A program made the position numbers and the translations under genes. A DNA stretch of 13,984 nucleotides. It comes from Porticoccaceae bacterium. GTDB lineage: Bacteria; Pseudomonadota; Gammaproteobacteria; Pseudomonadales; Porticoccaceae. The notes below the pieces were generated by a model. That model worked only from the letters and a program-made list of their open reading frames with translations. It was not told the origin of the DNA and ran no database searches. Below, one piece after another: positions 6,268 through 13,984 of the stretch. Numbering within the stretch: position 1 is the first letter of the stretch; the number at the start of each line of letters is the position of its first letter. Location: positions 1 to 13,984 of the forward strand of contig DLXZ01000206.1 of NCBI GenBank assembly GCA_003448675.1, read 5' to 3'.

Positions 6268-7689
6268 TCAATAGACGCCTATATCACTGTATGAACGTGA
6301 AATTTTCTCAATGGCAACGACATAGGCGGCCGTTCGGTAATCGTTGACCCCTTCTCGGGTATCAAGCACTTCCTTAATTTGTTGAAATGCCAGCCGCATT
6401 GTGTCGTCGAGCCCTGAGCGGACCAAGTCGAGCTCATCCGCCCCCTGCACCAATTCCTTTTGAATCCATTCGGGAATGAGTTGTTCAGTCATCGACTGAA
6501 TCGCCTGGAGCATATGAAAGCCACGCATTTCATCATAGCGTCGCTCCATACGACCAAAGCGGATGTGGGCCAGATTGCGGACCCACTCAAAGTAGGAAAC
6601 CGTTACACCACCGGCGTTGACGTAGGCGTCGGGCAAAATCACCACGCCCCGATTCCGCAGCATTTCGTCGGCATCGAAGGTCACCGGTCCATTTGCGGCC
6701 TCGACGATCAGTCTCGCCTTGATCACGTCCGCATTATTGGCATTTATCTGCGCTTCCATGGCGGCGGGAATCAAGATGTCACAATCCAGTTCAAGGGCGC
6801 TTTTGCCATTTGCCAAAAATTGCGCATCCGCATACCCCTTGATGGTTTTGTGCTCGACAATGTAATCACGGATCTGCTGGATATTCAGGCCTTCGGCATT
6901 CACCAGCGCGCCATCACGTTCAATGACGCCAATCACCACGCAGCCATCCTCCTCCTGGAGCAGCTTGGCTGCGTGATAACCGACATTCCCCAGGCCTTGA
7001 ATCACCACTTTTTTCCCCTCAAGAGAGCCAGACATCCCGGCCTGGGAAACACAGTCGGCATGACGAAAAAATTCGCGCATCACATAGACCACGCCTCGAC
7101 CTGTTGCCTCGGTTCGCCCCCGAATACCTCCGTGTGCTACCGGTTTACCGGTCACACAACCCAGATAATTAATATCTTCGGGATGTAAATGCTTATAGGT
7201 ATCGGCGATCCACGCCATTTCGCGTTCGCCGGTACCCATATCAGGCGCGGGCACGTTAGTTGCTGGACTCAAGAACCCCTTGCGCACCAGCTCTCCGGCG
7301 AAACGGCGGGTTATTTTTTTCATATCGCCTCGGGAATACTTGCTTGGGTCAATCAGCAAACCACCCTTCGATCCGCCAAAGGGCACATCGACAATGGCAC
7401 ACTTATAAGTCATCAGCGCAGCCAGAGCCTCGACCTCATCCTGATCAACGATGGTGGCATATCGAATACCGCCTTTGGCGGGTAAGCGATGCGTGCTATG
7501 AACTGAGCGCCAACCGGTAAACACCTCAACCTTTCCGTCGATTTCCACCGGGAAATTTACTTGAATCGTTGCGCTGCATGTCTTGATGGCGTTGGCAACG
7601 CCTTCGTCGATATTCAGGGCCAAAAACGCCCTGTCGGCCATATGGTTAACGCTATCGGTAAAAGACAATTGTGATCCCGCTACCTTCAT
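6268..7689 (-). CDS. Glutamate dehydrogenase, hexameric type (Glu/Leu/Phe/Val dehydrogenase family)
   Basis: The enzyme interconverts glutamate and 2-oxoglutarate plus ammonium in the cytosol, linking amino-acid nitrogen to the TCA cycle. The 473 residues are slightly above the 410-450 usual for hexameric GDHs. The substrate-binding Lys72 is in AKGGIRY and Lys96 in MTYKCAIVD. The catalytic lysine is Lys108 in PFGGSKGG, with Asp150 in PAPDMGTG. The Rossmann motif GLGNVG is at 232-237. The strand after it ends GVIERDG. An acidic residue there usually favours NAD over NADP, which would suit a catabolic role, but this is inference. The ribosome-binding site before the ATG at 7689 is weak (CCGGGG). 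It appears monocistronic. Confidence 0.95.
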   Translation of the reverse strand: MKVAGSQLSFTDSVNHMADRAFLALNIDEGVANAIKTCSATIQVNFPVEIDGKVEVFTGWRSVHSTHRLPAKGGIRYATIVDQDEVEALAALMTYKCAIVDVPFGGSKGGLLIDPSKYSRGDMKKITRRFAGELVRKGFLSPATNVPAPDMGTGEREMAWIADTYKHLHPEDINYLGCVTGKPVAHGGIRGRTEATGRGVVYVMREFFRHADCVSQAGMSGSLEGKKVVIQGLGNVGYHAAKLLQEEDGCVVIGVIERDGALVNAEGLNIQQIRDYIVEHKTIKGYADAQFLANGKSALELDCDILIPAAMEAQINANNADVIKARLIVEAANGPVTFDADEMLRNRGVVILPDAYVNAGGVTVSYFEWVRNLAHIRFGRMERRYDEMRGFHMLQAIQSMTEQLIPEWIQKELVQGADELDLVRSGLDDTMRLAFQQIKEVLDTREGVNDYRTAAYVVAIEKISRSYSDIGVY

Positions 7690-7997
7690 GATCTAAGCCC
7701 CGGTTTAATCTTATTGTTTGGCGACCTGTGATCGCCTGTATAAATAGCGTCCCAACGGAGAAAAGCTTTAGCCTTCGCCGCGCACATTCCGTGTCGCCCT
7801 CATTCTCTCAGCTGAGGACTTTTCCTCAAAGATAGCTTCCCCGTCAGGCGCTAACAGATCAGGGAAACCGTTGCAATTAGAACATCCCAGCCAGGGGCTG
7901 ACATAGGAATAACTTCACCTAACAACAGGAAGCTTTAGATACTAACGCTCGTGAGAGTAGGTAAAGTGCCTGTATTGGCTGTCGAGACTATTCATCG
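7690..7997. other. Intergenic region upstream of glutamate dehydrogenase
   Basis: This 308-base gap lies between the dehydrogenase start and the Nudix stop, both minus-strand. I see no coding sequence. It contains the perfect palindrome CTCAGCTGAG near 7807-7816, overlapping the hairpin TGAGGA-CTTT-TCCTCA (7813-7828). The hairpin has no U-tract, so it is a weak terminator candidate at best. The gap must contain the dehydrogenase promoter, but no well-spaced -35/-10 pair stands out. Confidence 0.4.
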
Positions 7998-8492
7998 TCA
8001 TTTATGGCCAAGCAAGGTCAGAAACTGCTCAATTGACGCCAGCTCGAAGCCCGCGTGCAATTTATCGCGTGCAGCAAGATCCCGGATGTCTTCAATAGTG
8101 AACCAGTCTACTTCCAAAATCTCACTGTAGTCGACACGACCAATCCTGCCATTAAATACCGTGCCATAGATCTTGTGCTGGTAGCCTTTGTAGGACCAGG
8201 CGCCTACGTCATGCAACTCGTCAAGATCGGTATCCAGTTCTTCGTAAATTTCCCGCCGTGCGGCCTGTATGGGTTTTTCTCCCCAGTCAATTCGACCACC
8301 GGGAAGGCCCCAAATACCGCGATTGATACCCTGGACATTGTTGTGCACGACCAGCAGGAATTCATTTCTGGATTTCAGGATACACCTTGAGGTGCGGTAT
8401 TTGCTATTAGTCATTGTAACGATGTGTTTACCGGTCAGAAGGGCAAAACCCTGGAGTGCATTTAGACACTCTGGCAAGGCCATTAAAGTCAT
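7998..8492 (-). CDS. Nudix hydrolase, MutT-like
   Basis: Nudix enzymes hydrolyse nucleoside diphosphates linked to other groups, for example damaged nucleotides or nucleotide sugars. The Nudix box runs from GRIDWGEKP through AARREIYEELD, matching Gx5Ex7REUxEE. The usual final Gly after EEx is Asp here, so the box is slightly atypical. WGLPGG just before it, and the later acidic strand EVDWFTIEDI, are typical of the fold. The start is uncertain. No Shine-Dalgarno precedes Met1 (8492), Met4 or Met27 (8414). Most family members begin close to the sequence after Met27, which would give about 138 residues. NRGIWGLPGG resembles the GDP-mannose mannosyl hydrolase/ADP-ribose group, but the substrate cannot be assigned. 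Confidence 0.87.
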   Translation of the reverse strand: MTLMALPECLNALQGFALLTGKHIVTMTNSKYRTSRCILKSRNEFLLVVHNNVQGINRGIWGLPGGRIDWGEKPIQAARREIYEELDTDLDELHDVGAWSYKGYQHKIYGTVFNGRIGRVDYSEILEVDWFTIEDIRDLAARDKLHAGFELASIEQFLTLLGHK

Positions 8493-8502
8493 GAGTGGAT
8501 AA

Positions 8503-8726
8503 CACGATTATACAAATCCTATTTTAGCGATAACACACCCCTGGCCCAATACTACCAAGCCCGTCAACTTCCAGCCCCTTTGAAATCAATGATCGAGATA
8601 CTCGAATCAGGGGAAACCCTACTCAGCTTAGCCTCTAGCAGTCATCACCTCGATTGCCTCCGTTGACCTTTCTGGATATAGCTAAATCCTTGTTTGCAAT
8701 AGCCACACCAGCAAGTAGCAAATAAT
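8503..8726. other. Intergenic region between Nudix hydrolase and diguanylate cyclase
   Basis: The gap between divergently oriented genes spans 8493-8818. Apart from the candidate promoter at its right end, I see no RNA gene, repeat or credible small reading frame. The region is AT-richer than its neighbours, as expected of a shared regulatory interval. Confidence 0.4.
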
Positions 8727-8755
8727 TTGATATACCTACTACGATGCTATTTAAT
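8727..8755 (+). promoter_or_regulatory. Candidate sigma-70 promoter of the diguanylate cyclase
   Basis: TTGATA (8727-8732) and TTTAAT (8750-8755) are separated by 17 bases, and the ATG lies about 64 bases downstream. The match is reasonable but the region is AT-rich, so a chance match is possible. Confidence 0.4.
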
Positions 8756-8818
8756 CTACAGCAATTTTCTAATCTGCCAGGGAGCCGGCGCATTTGTTGT
8801 TAACAGCGGAACCACAAC

Positions 8819-9784
8819 ATGAAGGCACCAGAAATCCCTATATGCGAGAACGCTCGGCTTGGATCTCTTAATTCGCTCCATATCCTCGACACCCCTCCTG
8901 AGGAAAGGTTTGATCGTCTAACACGGATCGCCAGCAGCCTTTTTCAAGTACCGATAGCCTTAGTCAGCCTTGTTGACAGGGATAGGCAATGGTTTAAATC
9001 TGCCGTGGGGCTGGAAGCCAAGGAAACATCGAGAGACATATCATTTTGCGGCCACACCATACTGGACAGGGACATCCTCATTGTTAACGATGCGTTAAAT
9101 GACGAGCGTTTCGCGGATAATCCACTGGTGTGTGACGAGCCGAAAATCCGTTTTTACGCCGGCTGCCCTCTCACGACAACAAGTGGTCATACCATTGGCA
9201 CTTTGTGTTTAATCGATCGTCATCCCCGCGCTTTTTCCGATTCGGAACAAATCATTTTGCGTGATCTAGCGGCCATGGTCGAGAGAGAAATTGAATTAAC
9301 TCAAATGGCGACCAGGGATGAGTTAACCGGCGTCCTCAATAGACGAGGCTTTCGGACGCTGGCTTCACAAGCACTCAATCTCTGTGAACGCAAGGGTTTG
9401 CCCGCATCGCTAATTTATTTCGACGTAGATAAATTTAAGCAGATCAACGATACTCACGGGCATGCGGCAGGTGATAACGTATTGAGCCTCGTGGCGGAAA
9501 CGATGATTAAAGCATCTCGGGAGTACGATCTCATCAGTCGCATAGGCGGCGACGAATTTGTTATTTTACTTATAGATACGAAAAAAACGGCGGCTCAGCT
9601 AATCCTAGAACGTTTCGATATGTTGTTAAAACAACGTGTCGAGACCAGCCGTGTACCCTATCAAGTGACTTTATCGTGCGGCATTGTAGAATTTGACCCA
9701 GTCGAGCATAAATCCATTGAAGCTCTCTTGACAGCCGCGGATGCACAAATGTACTCCCAAAAACATGCTAAGACAGTAAAATAA
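8819..9784 (+). CDS. GAF-GGDEF diguanylate cyclase
   Basis: The protein makes the second messenger c-di-GMP from two GTP. Residues about 27-160 form a GAF sensor domain of the type often fused to cyclases, with ISFCGHTIL, FYAGCPL and IGTLCLID as markers. Residues about 165-318 form the GGDEF domain: DELTGVLNRRGF, Mg-binding FDVDKFKQIN (Asp202), and the active site GGDEF at 243-247. An intact inhibitory RxxD site (Arg234-Asp237) lies five residues before GGDEF, so product feedback is expected. There is no transmembrane segment or signal peptide, so it is cytosolic. The GAF ligand is unknown. The ribosome-binding site is weak (AGCGGA). It stands alone and converges on the cupin gene. Confidence 0.94.
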   Translation: MKAPEIPICENARLGSLNSLHILDTPPEERFDRLTRIASSLFQVPIALVSLVDRDRQWFKSAVGLEAKETSRDISFCGHTILDRDILIVNDALNDERFADNPLVCDEPKIRFYAGCPLTTTSGHTIGTLCLIDRHPRAFSDSEQIILRDLAAMVEREIELTQMATRDELTGVLNRRGFRTLASQALNLCERKGLPASLIYFDVDKFKQINDTHGHAAGDNVLSLVAETMIKASREYDLISRIGGDEFVILLIDTKKTAAQLILERFDMLLKQRVETSRVPYQVTLSCGIVEFDPVEHKSIEALLTAADAQMYSQKHAKTVK

Positions 9785-9788
9785 ACCC

Positions 9789-9810
9789 AGACAGGGATGG
9801 CCTGCTGTCT
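9789..9810 (-). terminator. Possible terminator between diguanylate cyclase and cupin genes
   Basis: The inverted repeat AGACAG (9789-9794) / CTGTCT (9805-9810) sits between the two convergent stop codons. On the minus strand the stem is followed by GGGTTTATTTTA, a loose U-rich tail. It could therefore end the cupin transcript, although the stem abuts the cupin stop codon. The stem is short (6 bp). Confidence 0.35.
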
Positions 9811-10286
9811 CAGCGCTTCCAGTCCTGAATAAACTCCCCAAAACTGACCCTGTTTAATATTCTCTCACCATCTCCGAGCACATCAAAGATCATACCGTCT
9901 ACAGCACGCATGCTGAAAAACACCAACGAACCGTTGGGACCGCCATATTCCATGTGCGCTTCGCCACCTGGCTTGTGTGAATAGTCACCGGCCAACCGTA
10001 TTTTATGAACTTCCTCACCATCAACGGTTTCGACTGTGTGATGTTCGCCCGCAAGAATGAGTGAAGTTGTGTCACCCACATGACGATGAAAATGACAGTA
10101 GGAATTTGGCGCCCAGCGACCAATAAAATCCACCGTGCTGGTTTCAGGCGAAGTTCCCAGGATACCTACGGAGTACTTGATGGGGTAGTCAAAACGGGGA
10201 TCTTCGTCATAGTGAACCCACTTCACCGAGCTAAAATCAAAATCAGTTAGCCGACCAGAGGATGCTGACAGCCGCTGCTTAGTCAT
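9810..10286 (-). CDS. Single-domain cupin protein downstream of Baeyer-Villiger monooxygenase
   Basis: The 158-residue protein has one beta-barrel cupin domain. Motif 1 is CHFHRHVGDTTSLILAGEH, with His65, His67 and His69; the usual Glu is replaced in position by Asp72. Motif 2 is GDYSHKPGGEAH (residues 100-111), matching Gx5PxGxxH, with His111 as the fourth ligand. The metal site therefore looks usable. The general look is of ChrR-type or acetylacetone/hydroxyacetophenone dioxygenase-like cupins, but I cannot assign a reaction. AAGGTGA lies 7 bases before the ATG. It follows the monooxygenase stop by 110 bases on the same strand with no clear terminator between. Co-expression is plausible, which suggests a role in processing the same or a derived compound. 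Confidence 0.85.
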   Translation of the reverse strand: MTKQRLSASSGRLTDFDFSSVKWVHYDEDPRFDYPIKYSVGILGTSPETSTVDFIGRWAPNSYCHFHRHVGDTTSLILAGEHHTVETVDGEEVHKIRLAGDYSHKPGGEAHMEYGGPNGSLVFFSMRAVDGMIFDVLGDGERILNRVSFGEFIQDWKR

Positions 10287-10396
10287 ATCAAGTCACCTTG
10301 TCTTTTGTTGCTTTTGCGTACACACGGGATAATTTACTCTCAGCGGGCCAAAGTCAGCACCAGAGACCGCGGTGGGTAATAAATGAAAACCGGATG

Positions 10397-12265
10397 TTAG
10401 TGCTCTGTGCTAAGTCCCGACAGGCTGCCCTCATTTCGCCAATTTTCAAGTATTTCGAAAAACTCGATCGGCCCACCACCGTACTGGTTGGTCAGGAAGT
10501 TATTTTTATTCACCCCCCCTTTGCCTTCGTTATTGTAATAACCCGGCGTACAGGCCGCATAAAACTCGGTATTGTTATGGGCCTTTTGCTCAATCACATT
10601 ACACCAGCTATCCTCTGCTTCCTGGGTGACTTCGACCACCTCAATATCATTTTTCATACAATGATCGACCACGTAGGCGATATGCACGGCCTGCTCATCC
10701 AAAGTATGAGGCAGACTAACCGTCAGGCCGGTCTGAAATAAGCCCATAAAAAAGCAGTTGGGGAAATTATGGCTGAATAAGCCGTGCATGGTTGACGGGC
10801 CATCCGCCCATTTTTCGCCGAGCTTCGCGTCATTACGGCCGACAATGTCAAAACCGGAAGCACTGGTGAAGCTGGTGCCTGTCTCAAAGCCGGTGGCGAT
10901 AATCAGGCAATCCAGTTCGTAAACGTTATCGTCAATTACCACACCCTGTTCATTGATTTGCTCAACACCCTTGCCGTCGGTATCGACCAGGGTGACATTG
11001 GGTCGGTTAAAGGTTTTCAGGTATTCATCGTGGAAACAGGGGCGCTTACAAAATGGTCGATAGTAGGCCTTGAGTTTAGAAGCGGTTTCCTTGTCAACGA
11101 CGATGGCATCGACGCGCTCACGAATCTCTTCCATTTTTTGTAAGTCGGTGAGCTCCTTGAGGGCGGCCTTTTCCTCGGAGGACATTTTCGTCCGGGAGGC
11201 TGCATCTTTCATCACGCCGATCTGACGGCCGAACAAGTCAGTCCATCCATCATTAACCAGATCTTCCTCCTGGTAGCCTCCGTTGGTGATGATATTGAAG
11301 TTCTCCATTCGCCGTGCCTGCCATCCGGGCTCGAGCGATTCCACCCATTTGGGATTGGTCGGGTGATTACCGCGAATATCGATGGCCGAAGGCGTACGCT
11401 GGAAAACATAGAGTTCCTTCGAGTATTCACCGAGCGCTGGGATGGCCTGAATCGCCGTGGGACCAGTGCCGATAATCCCTACCCGTTTGTCCTTCAGATT
11501 AACGAGACCACCCGTGGTATCGCCGCCGGTGTAGTTGTAATCCCAACGGGAAGTGTGAAAGGTATGGCCTTTAAAAGAAGTGATACCGGCAATACGCGGC
11601 AATTTTGGCTTGGCTAGGATACCAGTCGCCATGGGCACAAAGCGGGCCTTAATCGTGTCGCCCCAATTGGTGCTCAACAACCAGCGCTTGCTGGCTTCAT
11701 CCCAGCGCATGTCGGTCACAGTAGTTTGCATCAGCGCGCCATCGTAAAGATCGTACTCCCTGGCGATAGCCAGGCTGTGGTCGAGGATTTCGGGGCCGAA
11801 AGAGTATTTTTCCCTGGGAATGTAATTCAGCTTTTCCAGCAGGGGCAGATAAAGATAGGACTCCACATCACACTGAGCGCCTGGATAGCGATTCCAGTAC
11901 CAGGTACCACCGAAATCACCACCTTTTTCAATGCAGCAGATGCTTTTAACACCGGCTTCACGCAAATGCGCACCAACCAGCAATCCACCAAAACCACCGC
12001 CAATAATGGCCACGTCGACTTCTTTTTCGATGGGATCACGGCTAAAACCCGGCTCCGCGTAGGGGTCTACATCAAAGATATCCAAATCACCGCTCAATTC
12101 CTGGTACTGGGCAAAGCCCTCGGGCCGGATTCGCTTATCCCGCTCATGGGCGTATTTATCCCGCAGTGCGTCTGGATCAAAGCCCAGCCTACCCGAGGCC
12201 AGTTTTTCCGCTACCGGGCTGTCGGATGGAAAATCCGCAAACTTCTTCAGTGGTGTAGCGCTCAT
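10397..12265 (-). CDS. Baeyer-Villiger monooxygenase, flavin-dependent
   Basis: This is a type I Baeyer-Villiger monooxygenase, which uses FAD, NADPH and O2 to insert oxygen next to a ketone, giving an ester or lactone. The 622 residues exceed the roughly 540 of phenylacetone or cyclohexanone enzymes, because an N-terminal extension of about 80 residues precedes the FAD site GGGFGG (89-94). GGTWYWNRYPGAQCD at 119-133 is a family hallmark. The fingerprint FxGxxxHxxxWD is FKGHTFHTSRWD (231-242), and the NADPH-binding motif is GTGPTA (266-271). KRPCFHDEYL, further on, is the segment expected to carry the active-site arginine. AGGGAG lies 8 bases before the ATG. The extended form recalls cyclopentadecanone and steroid monooxygenases, so bulky ketones are likely. 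The upstream paralogue at 12493 is similar in every motif. Confidence 0.95.
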   Translation of the reverse strand: MSATPLKKFADFPSDSPVAEKLASGRLGFDPDALRDKYAHERDKRIRPEGFAQYQELSGDLDIFDVDPYAEPGFSRDPIEKEVDVAIIGGGFGGLLVGAHLREAGVKSICCIEKGGDFGGTWYWNRYPGAQCDVESYLYLPLLEKLNYIPREKYSFGPEILDHSLAIAREYDLYDGALMQTTVTDMRWDEASKRWLLSTNWGDTIKARFVPMATGILAKPKLPRIAGITSFKGHTFHTSRWDYNYTGGDTTGGLVNLKDKRVGIIGTGPTAIQAIPALGEYSKELYVFQRTPSAIDIRGNHPTNPKWVESLEPGWQARRMENFNIITNGGYQEEDLVNDGWTDLFGRQIGVMKDAASRTKMSSEEKAALKELTDLQKMEEIRERVDAIVVDKETASKLKAYYRPFCKRPCFHDEYLKTFNRPNVTLVDTDGKGVEQINEQGVVIDDNVYELDCLIIATGFETGTSFTSASGFDIVGRNDAKLGEKWADGPSTMHGLFSHNFPNCFFMGLFQTGLTVSLPHTLDEQAVHIAYVVDHCMKNDIEVVEVTQEAEDSWCNVIEQKAHNNTEFYAACTPGYYNNEGKGGVNKNNFLTNQYGGGPIEFFEILENWRNEGSLSGLSTEH

Positions 12266-12364
12266 TGTTTACACTCCCTAATCATCGTTTTAAGTAATCA
12301 TTGTTGTATCCGATTCCACATCTACCTATCTGAAATCAGACCATCTTTAATTTCCCACTCCATG

Positions 12365-12394
12365 ATATTAGATCCTGCTGCCTTTCAAATTCAA
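12365..12394 (-). promoter_or_regulatory. Candidate sigma-70 promoter of the second monooxygenase
   Basis: On the minus strand, TTGAAT (12389-12394) and TAATAT (12365-12370) are separated by 18 bases. They lie directly after the terminator of the upstream monooxygenase and about 100 bases before the start at 12265. The position is convincing and the match moderate. Confidence 0.45.
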
Positions 12395-12431
12395 ACAAAA
12401 AACCCCGGAAGCTGTTTGCACCGCCGGGGTT
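12395..12431 (-). terminator. Intrinsic terminator after the upstream monooxygenase
   Basis: On the minus strand, AACCCCGG (from 12431) pairs with CCGGGGTT (ending 12401) around a 15-base loop. The run TTTTTTG follows at 12397-12402 and beyond. It lies about 60 bases past the stop codon of the upstream monooxygenase, a textbook rho-independent terminator. Confidence 0.85.
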
Positions 12432-12492
12432 GGTATTGAGATAGCAGCAGCCTCCCCGGATAATTCCCAGGGCTTTTGCTCGCGCTTCGCTG

Positions 12493-13984
12493 TTATTTAA
12501 TCTCCATACCCTGAAGATTACCTTCCTGACGCCATTCCTCGAGAATCTCAAAGAATCGGACTGCGCCACCACCATACTGACCGGATATAAAACCGTTCTT
12601 GTTAGCCTCACCGCCTTCGTTGTTGTAGTAACCCGGCGTACACTGAGCCAGCAGTTGCTCGGTTTTATCGCCGTAGCTGTCACAAATGTCGCACCATTCG
12701 TCTTCGCCTTCCTTGGTGGCTTCCACCGTTTGCGCACCTCGCTGCCGGACCTGATCAACGATATAAGCCATTTGGCTGGCCTGTTCGTCTAGCATGTGAG
12801 TGGCATTCGGTGTTACCCCGGTCTGGGTGAAACCGAGAACGAAACAGTTGGGGAAGTCGTGGGTGGTTAAGCCATGGTGGGTACGCAGACCATTGGCCCA
12901 CTTCTCACTCAACTTAGTGCCATTTTTTCCGATCAGATCGTAACCGGACTGGCTAGTGTAGCTGGTGCCCACCTCGAAACCCGTGGAAAAAATCAGGCAG
13001 TCCACTTCGTATTCAACCCCATCGACGATGACGCCGTTCTCGGTGACTTCATCCACGCCCTGACCATTGGTATCCACCAGCTTCACGCTGGGGCGGTTGT
13101 AGGTTTGCAGATACTCATCGTGGAAGCAGGGGCGCTTGCAGAACTGGCGGTAGTAGGCTTTCAGATTTGCCGCGGTTTCCGGGTCCTCGACAATGGAGTC
13201 AGCCCGATCGCGAATTTCCTGCATTTTCTGGAAATCGGCAATTTCGAACACCTCTTCCCTTTGCTCCTCGGTGAGGTCATCAACATTGCCGGTAACGATG
13301 CCGCCGACATTGCGAAAAATATCGGTCCAGCCATCACCCACCATGTCTTCATCGGTATAGCCGCCACCCAACGTGCGATTAAAGTTTTCAACGCGGCGCT
13401 TGTGCCAGCCGGGGGTTAACTTGGCTTTCCACTCCGGATCGGTGGGCGCATTGTGACGGGCATCAACCGAGGATGGCGTGCGTTGGAACACGTAGAGTTG
13501 TTTTGCATCCGCACCCAGGTGGGAAATGCACTGAATGGCCGTGGCGCCCGTACCGATAATACCCACGCGCTTGTCGTTAAGCTTGGTCATGCCGCCTTCG
13601 GGGCCACCACCGGTGTAATCGTAGTCCCAGCGGCTGGTATGGAAGGTATGACCCTTGAATTTTTCGATGCCGGGAATGCCGGGCAACTTGGGCCGAGTCA
13701 GAGGGCCGTTGGCCATGGCGATAAACTGGGCCTTCATGGCGTCGCCACGGTTAGTATGAATAATCCAGCGGCTGATGCTGTCATCCCACTCGATTTCAGT
13801 CACTTCGGTCTGAAAACAGGTGTCCTTGTACAGGTCATAATGCTTGGCGATATTGATGCTGTGCTCCAGCAGCTCCGGTGCGTGGGCATAGCGCTCGCTG
13901 GGCACATAGTCCAGCTCATCGAGCAGCGGCATATAGACATAGGCTTCGATATCGCACTGGGCGCCGGGGTAGCGGTTCCAGTAC
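12493..13984 (-). CDS. Second Baeyer-Villiger monooxygenase, N-terminus beyond window edge
   Basis: The reading frame is open to the window's right end, and its first visible residues are YWNRYPGAQCDIEAYVYMP. It is therefore 5'-truncated and does not begin at the internal Met at 13932. About 496 residues are visible, including the fingerprint FKGHTFHTSRWD, the NADPH motif GTGATA and KRPCFHDEYL. It ends in QYGGGAVRFFEILEEWRQEG, aligning to the end of the downstream enzyme. The two proteins are clearly paralogous but diverged throughout (for example YVPSERYAHAPELLEHS against YIPREKYSFGPEILDHS), so the duplication is old, or one was acquired separately. The FAD-binding N-terminus lies outside the window. 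The reaction is oxygen insertion into ketones with FAD and NADPH. The substrate may differ from that of its neighbour. Confidence 0.94.
   Translation of the reverse strand, partial: YWNRYPGAQCDIEAYVYMPLLDELDYVPSERYAHAPELLEHSINIAKHYDLYKDTCFQTEVTEIEWDDSISRWIIHTNRGDAMKAQFIAMANGPLTRPKLPGIPGIEKFKGHTFHTSRWDYDYTGGGPEGGMTKLNDKRVGIIGTGATAIQCISHLGADAKQLYVFQRTPSSVDARHNAPTDPEWKAKLTPGWHKRRVENFNRTLGGGYTDEDMVGDGWTDIFRNVGGIVTGNVDDLTEEQREEVFEIADFQKMQEIRDRADSIVEDPETAANLKAYYRQFCKRPCFHDEYLQTYNRPSVKLVDTNGQGVDEVTENGVIVDGVEYEVDCLIFSTGFEVGTSYTSQSGYDLIGKNGTKLSEKWANGLRTHHGLTTHDFPNCFVLGFTQTGVTPNATHMLDEQASQMAYIVDQVRQRGAQTVEATKEGEDEWCDICDSYGDKTEQLLAQCTPGYYNNEGGEANKNGFISGQYGGGAVRFFEILEEWRQEGNLQGMEIK

Noticed and set aside
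6460..7188. Long plus-strand open frame (242 codons) antisense to glutamate dehydrogenase
   Set aside because: It is fully inside a gene with clear catalytic motifs, its translation shows no recognisable domain, and it is best explained as a shadow of codon usage.
10513..10519. Seven-C run in the monooxygenase as a phase-variation tract
   Set aside because: The frame continues correctly through it and the residues fit the paralogue. A single seven-base run is too short to argue for switching.
11726..12439. Plus-strand open frame (237 codons) antisense to the monooxygenase
   Set aside because: It overlaps conserved BVMO coding sequence and the promoter region, and its product has no recognisable features.
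13161..13932. Internal Met at 13932 as the start of the right-hand monooxygenase
   Set aside because: The frame is open to the window end and the upstream residues match the YWNRYPGAQCD motif of the family, so the true start is outside the window.

Overview
The window looks like a chromosomal segment of a free-living, probably marine or environmental gammaproteobacterium. This is inferred from moderate GC content, a Pro-Arg-His tRNA cluster divergent from folD, gammaproteobacterial-type MerR/CueR and GGDEF proteins, and tandem Baeyer-Villiger monooxygenase genes. No species can be named from the sequence alone. No CRISPR array, IS element, phage gene or rRNA was seen.

Left part (1-1700). A zinc-dependent alcohol dehydrogenase runs off the left edge on the minus strand. 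Next is a decayed plus-strand fragment of an SMP-30/gluconolactonase-type gene, frameshifted and missing its N-terminal half. A minus-strand tRNA operon follows, transcribed Pro(TGG)-Arg(TCT)-His(GTG), each with an encoded CCA. It has a clear sigma-70 promoter with a GC-rich discriminator typical of stable RNA operons.

Positions 1702-4390 (plus strand) hold a compact run: folD (one-carbon folate metabolism), a GTP cyclohydrolase II (RibA) homologue with an unusual N-terminal extension, and a glycerophosphodiester phosphodiesterase. A 37-residue single-pass membrane protein with a strong Shine-Dalgarno sequence lies further downstream.

Positions 4525-6118 (minus strand) hold a two-gene metal-response unit. 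A CueR-like MerR regulator has Ser77, Cys112 and Cys120 at exactly the CueR positions. It is followed by a DUF318/ArsP-family permease. Upstream is a perfect 21-bp dyad inside a 19-bp-spaced promoter, the hallmark of MerR-controlled promoters. This is the most coherent and checkable system in the window: a predicted monovalent-metal (Cu/Ag/Au) sensor controlling a permease rather than the usual copper ATPase.

Positions 6268-9784 hold a hexameric-type glutamate dehydrogenase and a Nudix hydrolase (both minus), and a GAF-GGDEF diguanylate cyclase (plus).

The right part (9810-13984, minus strand) is a ketone-oxidation locus. It has two tandem, diverged Baeyer-Villiger monooxygenases (the upstream one cut by the window edge), separated by a good intrinsic terminator and a candidate promoter. 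A cupin protein lies downstream of the second. The alcohol dehydrogenase, monooxygenases and esterase/lactonase-like remnant fit a lifestyle that oxidises alcohols and ketones (steroids, terpenoids or alicyclics), but no substrate can be read from the sequence.
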